Part shown: one piece after another, positions 58,734 through 64,000 of the stretch
Layout: the number at the start of each line of letters is the position of its first letter
Numbering within the stretch: position 1 is the first letter of the stretch
From: Adineta vaga
Taxonomy: Eukaryota; Rotifera
Length of the DNA stretch: 64,000 nucleotides
Assembly (NCBI GenBank): GCA_021613535.1
Contig: CP075492.1
Coordinates: 1,054,001 to 1,118,000 of the forward strand
Direction: 5' to 3'
Made by a program: the position numbers and the translations under genes
Notes under the pieces: generated by a model
The model's database searches: none
Told to the model about the DNA's origin: nothing
What the model saw: only the letters and a program-made list of their open reading frames with translations

Positions 58734-59841
58734 TAGAATTAATTTAAATATGAAAAATATGTGTGAAGATATTAAATGATAAAGATCCTGTTCTTTTCCT
58801 TTGAAATCATAGATTCATATATTATGAAAAAATTGATGACCTGAAAACTTTTCTTTCATTTGCTGTTTAGCATTCGAACACAGAAAGCAAATACCTAGGC
58901 GGTCAAAACTCTTGAAACATGCGCGTGCACACACCAACTGGGGTGCCCGACTGTGAGCTACACATGATGATATATCACACGTTGGAAACACCGTTTTGTG
59001 GGTGGAATTATCACTTTTAGAACATTCAAATCTGATTGTTTTGATGTTTAAGCGCACTTTTTCTCTATCATTCGAATACCATGTGCTTAAATGTCAAAAA
59101 CCATCAGATTTTCACCGCTTTAACGTTATGAAAGTGCTAGTTTGACGCAACAAATTAGCATTTTCGACACGCGATTAATGATCATGCGTAGTTCACACTC
59201 AAGCACCCGGACTGATATACGTACTTGTGTGTTTCAAAAATCTTGTCTACTATGGCATTCAGTTAGATTTTCCTATAAGTTATGGATTCATCGGGAATCC
59301 CGTTGTGGAAACTCGATGTGCTACCTAAGAAAAATATGAGAGTGAGGGTGACGATGAAGGTGTAGATATTAATAAAGAAGATACTTGCATACTCGCTTCT
59401 AGCATGAAAGAGTAAAATCGTTTGGATGAGAATCAATATGCTATTGAGAGGTGATGATTAGATTCAATGAAAGAGAGATTTTTTTTTGAGAGATCTTATT
59501 TTTTATTAAAGATAAATAAGTTGAAATGTTAACACGCGATAGAATTTGTCTGAAAATATTGATGCTGAATATATGATAATACATGTCCTAATTGTGTAAT
59601 ATCTTATAAGAGTAACATTTTTAATGAAAGTTATAGAAATGTTTTTTAAATCATTAGAACTTAATTCATGAAGAAGTTTTAACCATCTTGAGGGTGTGGG
59701 TGTGGGTGGGTGAATGTGGAGACTACATCTATCTGCTACACCCACATCCTGTAATAACAATATCAGATACAGCAGTTGCTATAGCACTTGTATAGTACGT
59801 TCAAGATACAATACATCATTAATTTCTCCTCTGAATAGAAT
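58734..59841. other. Intergenic
   Basis: A less AT-rich stretch at 58870-59330 carries ORFs on both strands (58815-59057 minus, 59142-59339 plus) that resemble nothing. It may be an old insertion. A weak one-armed G-rich piece lies at about 59337-59365. Confidence 0.4.
59683..59751. repeat. Telomere-like inverted repeat 21
   Basis: CCATCTTGAGGGTGTGGG, TGTGGGTGGG, core gagactacatctatctgc, then TACACCCACATCCTG. A textbook left terminus; the core is shared with elements 7 and 14. Confidence 0.85.
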
Positions 59842-60016
59842 CAATTAAAGAGTTGGTTCAATCTGGTTGGGCTATGAAATAACTTCAACAGGAAGTCATA
59901 CTTGTAATTCACCGGGTTATACAATTGGATTATGTTCGAGAAATGTTCATTGGGGACGAATCGATGGTGCAACATGTAATGCAGCATCACAAACTGTGTC
60001 GATTACTTTTGAATAA
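59842..60016 (+). pseudogene. Small Cys-containing exon remnant
   Basis: One frame reads GSIWLGYEITSTGSHTCNSP, then GYTIGLCSRNVHWGRIDGAT and CNAASQTVSITFE to TAA at 60014-60016. It looks like the last exon of a secreted protein (paired Cys, Gly/Ser/Thr-rich), but no upstream exon was found and an in-frame stop precedes it. Confidence 0.35.
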
Positions 60017-60607
60017 AATCTATAAAAGCCTAATAACATTGTCATCGTTTGTAAATCTTATTTTCGAATATTTGTTGAAGAAGAATTTCTGTGATCATCA
60101 TTTCACGATTTGATTATATATATATATAATATTATTTTATTAATGACTATACACACAGAAAATATAATAGAAAAAATATTATCCGTTTCGCTTAGAAAAA
60201 AGATTTATAAAATCGAAAAATACACATTGCAAGAATAGGATTTAACAACAGCAATAATAAAATAAAAGACGTATATGATTATATGTAGTTTTCTCAATAC
60301 GAAGAGAGTGATAAATGTCATAATTTTTTTTAAATGAATTGTATCGATGTAATAAAATGAGTATTATCAATAAATACTTCAATATTTATTCATTGTCATG
60401 TTTTATAAAAGATAAAAATCTTGATTGACCATATGCTATTCCTATTCATATTGAACTCGGCAAATATTCAATAATCTGTCATTTATAATGATAGACATAA
60501 ATAAGATTACATATTGACATGAAAAGTTGAAAGAGATAACATTTAGTTATATTAGCAATTGAATTATTGCATGTTTAAGTAGTTATATATCATTTGCTGA
60601 CAGAACA
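60017..60607. other. Intergenic
   Basis: AT-rich with a TA run at about 60115-60130. Upstream region of the LDLR/EGF gene; nothing else recognised. Confidence 0.4.
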
Positions 60608-63600
60608 ATGTTATCATTTTGTACATTTATTCTATGGCAATCACAAATATCGATGATACATTCATCGAATATGTACCATACCAATATTGATCATCAGAAA
60701 GATTGGTATTGTCTTTTGCATTATGTTCAAAATGACATTGATGAAATTTTCGAATCATATATACAGTCACATCAAATTATTCCATATTGTCTTCGATTAT
60801 TGGATAGTCATGTATTACTCGATAATTTTCACAATACAATCGATACAAATTTTACATTTGCCAGTTTAAAAGAAAAAAACATAAGTAGTAAACAGTTACT
60901 TAGTTGGTCCGCTCCAATCGATCTCGTTGAACAATATGAAATGTTTTTGAATAATATTTCATATCGAACATTTCTAGAAAATGATACAATATTTTACAAT
61001 TGTACGGTACCATGGTTTGGTCCTTATTGTCGTTTTGCATTCGATCAGGTTAATCATTCATCATTAAATAATGTTGTCAAACTTTATTTTCAATCGAAAT
61101 TAAAAATTTTGACGGGTAATAAAGTTACATGTTACGAACATCTTCATTGTAAAACTTCATTGTTATGTTTGGATTGGCGTGAGATTTGTGATAGAAAAAT
61201 GGATTGTGTCGATGGATCAGACGAGATTGATTGTTGGCAACTTGAAATAAATGAATGTACAGAGAACAGTTATCGATGTCATAACGGCCAATGCATTCCA
61301 ATGGAGTTTTTTCATGATAATCCGATCGATCCAGATTGTTTAGATCAAACTGATGAACCTCGTAGTCCCTATTATCCAGGCATTTGCTATAAAGATCCAG
61401 CATTTCGTTGTGAAGAACAGACTAGCCGATCGAGAAACAAACTCTTTCCATGTGGCGATGGAGACTATTCCATCAAGACGGATTTTCAATGTCAAAATGG
61501 TCGTGATAATATCCAGAGTAATGATTCGTGCTCAAAAGCGATTATGTGTGCAATGATCTACCATAATTTGATTGATAATGAATTGTATGAAGAATTTTGT
61601 GGAGAATTAAAAACTCATGTTATAAATCAATGTCCATTGTTATTTAATTTTTCGGAGTTAATTTTATTCAATCACGTTTATCTACTCTTCGAGATGAATC
61701 AAATCAATAGAGATCATCTATCAATTTCATCACCAAACTATGTATGTTATAATGAACAACTTTGTCCTGACTTTCCTCTCCCTACTATTAATTCCAACTA
61801 TTCAAAATGTCGTCTATTCGATGAATTAGGATTAGAAGACAGAGAATATTTCCCTGAGTTACTAGACAATATCAACGAACGATTTCATACATGTTTAATA
61901 TTGCCAAATGATACGCACTATTGTCATCATTCAACGATGTATCAATGTATGAATTCAACGAAATGCATATCGAAATATCGTCTTGTCGATGGTATTCGGG
62001 ATTGTCCATTCAATGATGACGAAACATTCAATCAAAGTTGTTCTCTGAGCAATGTTAAACATCGTTTTGAGTGTTTAGTTAATGGCACAAAGACATGTCT
62101 AGCACCATTGATGATTGAAGATCATTTTAGTGATTGTGATAATTCTGAAGATGAGGATTCAGAAGATATGAAATTTCTAAGAAATCATATCACATTTTCA
62201 ACTATATGTGATGGTAAAGAAGACCTAACGCCTGTATTCATTGATGAACAATATGAAACGGACGAAACCGAGTGTGAATATTGGCCATGTAACAATACCT
62301 ATAGTAGATGTGATGGATTTTGGTTGTGTCGAGATGGGGCTGATGAAGTCAATTGTTTACCGTCAACTTGTCCTGAATTTCAATATAATTGTGTCTATCC
62401 AAATGACACAACGAACTTAGCCTGTTTAACAATTAATCAAATTGGAGATGGTTTCATTGATTGTCTTGGTGCATCCGATGAACGAGTATTTTATCGTCAA
62501 GGAAAATCTGATATTTTCTGGCACAATTTCAAATGTTCGAATGAACCAAAGTTGATTAATTCTTCTTCTTTTTGTAATAATAAAAGCGAATGTTTATTTG
62601 GGGACGATGAAAAATTTTGTACACATTATGGATATATGTATCGTTATAACTGTCATTATGGAAATCTATCATTACTTACAGAAGTAGAACAATTTTTTTG
62701 TTATAATTATCATGTATTCCGACGATCACCAAAAATTTATTTTAAATTGCATAGTATGCCGAACTATTCAATTCAATCTATTACCGCATATGACTCTTCT
62801 GTGTCGATTATTCAAGAAGTAACTTCATCGATACAGAGTAATTCAATAGAAAATATAAAGCATGTAGACGGATGGATATGTAATCGAGGAATTGGTATCT
62901 ATATTCGAAGTGATATAAATCAATCGAAATTCTATTGTCTTTGTCCACCAAGTTATTATGGAGATCGATGCGAATATCAAAATCAACGTGTTAGTATAAC
63001 ACTACAAGTACGTATAATATATGATTGGCGAATTGTATTTAGTTTCATTATAATGCTTATCGATAATGATGGACATATTGAATCACATGATCATATTGAT
63101 TATTTATCAATCCGAGATTGTGATATTAAATTTCATCTTAATCTACTTTATTCAAGTCGCCCAAAGAATCAAACTAAGAACTATTCTGTACGAATCGATA
63201 CATTCAATAAACTTACATTGCAATATCGAGCAAGTTGGTTATTTCCATTTTTATTTCCTTTTCTACCAGTACATCGTCTATCGTTACTACTCATTCTTCC
63301 TTCTCACAATATTCTATCGCATAAACAATGCACACCATCTTGTATTCACGGTTATTGTTATCATTATATCAATCAACCTAATTTGACATTTTGTCGATGT
63401 GAATCCAAGTGGTCAGGTGTTCGATGCGACATTGCCAATCAATGTGATTGTGCATCGGATTCAGTGTGTCTTACCGATTCGATTTGTGTTTGTCCCCTTC
63501 ATCGATATGGTCCTCGATGTTATCTACGTCATTCAGTATGTCATTCCAAAAGTTGTGATAACAATGGCAAATGTATACCGAACGATGAGCGACATACATC

Positions 63601-64000
63601 AACGGATGAATATCAATCGACATGCATTTGTCCACTAGAATATTCTGGCAAACAATGTAAATATCGTCAAACACGCATTGATATTAAGTTCGATAATCAA
63701 ATTGAAATTACAGCGACATTATTTCTTCATTTCATTACACTTAAAGATCAAATCGAACCAATTCGATTAAGTATCATGAAAAAAATAACATGGGATCAAA
63801 CTTTGTTAACACTCTACACATCGATTCAATTCAATCTTGCTTTTGCAGAAATATTCAATAAACTCTATTTGATTATTTTTCAAGAAGAGATTATTATTTC
63901 TGCATTTATCACAACAAAAATTCGTCCATCCCATCGATGTTTCTCTATTGATGAACTCTTCAATGAAACGATAGTTAATCGGAAATTATTACGACGTATT
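60608..64000 (+). CDS. Large LDLR class A / EGF repeat protein, 3' end outside the window
   Basis: ATG at 60608 opens a frame that I read as uninterrupted to the window edge (1,131 codons, no stop seen). Cys-rich LDLR-A modules include CDRKMDCVDGSDEIDCW, NSYRCHNGQCIPMEF..DCLDQTDE, FWLCRDGADEVNC and SECLFGDDEKFC, with the Ca-binding DxxDGSDE signature in the first. EGF modules follow: FYCLCPPSYYGDRCEY, FCRCESKWSGVRCD, SICVCPLHRYGPRC and CICPLEYSGKQCKY. Many N-glycosylation sites. The N terminus has only a weak hydrophobic stretch, so the start may be elsewhere. Bdelloid proteins of this design often end in membrane spans, but that part is not visible. Likely an extracellular or cell-surface receptor. 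Confidence 0.85.
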   Translation, partial: MLSFCTFILWQSQISMIHSSNMYHTNIDHQKDWYCLLHYVQNDIDEIFESYIQSHQIIPYCLRLLDSHVLLDNFHNTIDTNFTFASLKEKNISSKQLLSWSAPIDLVEQYEMFLNNISYRTFLENDTIFYNCTVPWFGPYCRFAFDQVNHSSLNNVVKLYFQSKLKILTGNKVTCYEHLHCKTSLLCLDWREICDRKMDCVDGSDEIDCWQLEINECTENSYRCHNGQCIPMEFFHDNPIDPDCLDQTDEPRSPYYPGICYKDPAFRCEEQTSRSRNKLFPCGDGDYSIKTDFQCQNGRDNIQSNDSCSKAIMCAMIYHNLIDNELYEEFCGELKTHVINQCPLLFNFSELILFNHVYLLFEMNQINRDHLSISSPNYVCYNEQLCPDFPLPTINSNYSKCRLFDELGLEDREYFPELLDNINERFHTCLILPNDTHYCHHSTMYQCMNSTKCISKYRLVDGIRDCPFNDDETFNQSCSLSNVKHRFECLVNGTKTCLAPLMIEDHFSDCDNSEDEDSEDMKFLRNHITFSTICDGKEDLTPVFIDEQYETDETECEYWPCNNTYSRCDGFWLCRDGADEVNCLPSTCPEFQYNCVYPNDTTNLACLTINQIGDGFIDCLGASDERVFYRQGKSDIFWHNFKCSNEPKLINSSSFCNNKSECLFGDDEKFCTHYGYMYRYNCHYGNLSLLTEVEQFFCYNYHVFRRSPKIYFKLHSMPNYSIQSITAYDSSVSIIQEVTSSIQSNSIENIKHVDGWICNRGIGIYIRSDINQSKFYCLCPPSYYGDRCEYQNQRVSITLQVRIIYDWRIVFSFIIMLIDNDGHIESHDHIDYLSIRDCDIKFHLNLLYSSRPKNQTKNYSVRIDTFNKLTLQYRASWLFPFLFPFLPVHRLSLLLILPSHNILSHKQCTPSCIHGYCYHYINQPNLTFCRCESKWSGVRCDIANQCDCASDSVCLTDSICVCPLHRYGPRCYLRHSVCHSKSCDNNGKCIPNDERHTSTDEYQSTCICPLEYSGKQCKYRQTRIDIKFDNQIEITATLFLHFITLKDQIEPIRLSIMKKITWDQTLLTLYTSIQFNLAFAEIFNKLYLIIFQEEIIISAFITTKIRPSHRCFSIDELFNETIVNRKLLRRI

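Noticed and set aside
58815-59339. ORFs in the less AT-rich stretch as genes or a transposon
   Set aside because: No recognisable domain, no terminal repeats seen; left as intergenic.

Overview
The window is AT-rich animal DNA, most likely from a bdelloid rotifer. Three things point there. The G-rich repeats are built from TGTGGG/GTGTGGG units, the telomere repeat type reported for Adineta. Introns are very short (many 55-82 bp, GT..AG). The gene mix is typical of bdelloid accessory genome: F-box/LRR genes, ADP-ribosyltransferase-TPR genes, LDLR/EGF proteins, two-TM families, and many decayed copies beside intact ones. The genus is inference; no search was run.

Layout. 1-1.4 kb: a telomere-like array, then the 3' exons of a Rieske cholesterol 7-desaturase (minus). 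1.4-6.5 kb: no intact gene, but serial degraded direct repeats and a broken hydrophobic ORF. 7.1-10.7 kb: a 14-exon F-box/LRR gene with one LRR per exon. 12.1-21.6 kb: a 4-exon HECT E3 ubiquitin ligase of about 3,083 aa with a SPRY domain (minus). 23.7-24.3 kb: an LRR exon remnant and an exon split by a telomere-like element. 25.4-30.0 kb: a secreted protein and a Cys-rich repeat receptor with a one-base deletion. 30.8-31.9 kb: a duplicated HECT fragment and a broken F-box gene bracketed by two telomere-like elements. 32.0-38.0 kb: a LamG-like secreted protein, a carbonyl-reductase-like SDR and a CRAL-TRIO protein. 38.6-42.3 kb: decayed tandem beta-domain exons and two decayed two-TM genes. 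43.0-51.3 kb: an ART-TPR gene, a hAT transposase relic, a 5'-truncated TPR gene and an ART pseudogene. 52.7-60.0 kb: two LC8-like dynein light chain relics, an astacin protease, an MpaB/DUF2236 pseudogene, a GPCR pseudogene and a small exon remnant. 60.6-64.0 kb: the 5' 1,131 codons of an LDLR-A/EGF protein that runs off the edge.

The most striking feature is a dispersed family of short inverted-repeat cassettes, roughly 45-115 bp in the interior of the window. A G-rich telomere-like arm (GGGTGTGGG) is followed by a short asymmetric core and then a C-rich arm (CCCACACCC). I count 20 two-armed copies and four one-armed or degenerate ones. Many share the non-telomeric terminus CCATCTTGAGGG / CCCTCAAGATGG. 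Several share the same core at distant sites, which suggests copying rather than independent telomere fusions. At least four lie exactly where homology to a gene stops (HECT copy, F-box, TPR, MpaB), and one splits a small coding exon. I regard this as the candidate undescribed system: telomere-repeat foldback elements associated with gene breakage and fragment duplication.

Genes judged intact: F-box/LRR, HECT ligase, the 207-aa secreted protein, the LamG protein, SDR, CRAL-TRIO, the TPR gene at 49 kb (with a new N terminus), the astacin protease and the partial LDLR/EGF gene. The ART-TPR gene keeps its catalytic residues but has lost its last codons to a stop. Isolated frameshifts and stops elsewhere could include assembly errors; this cannot be settled from one sequence.
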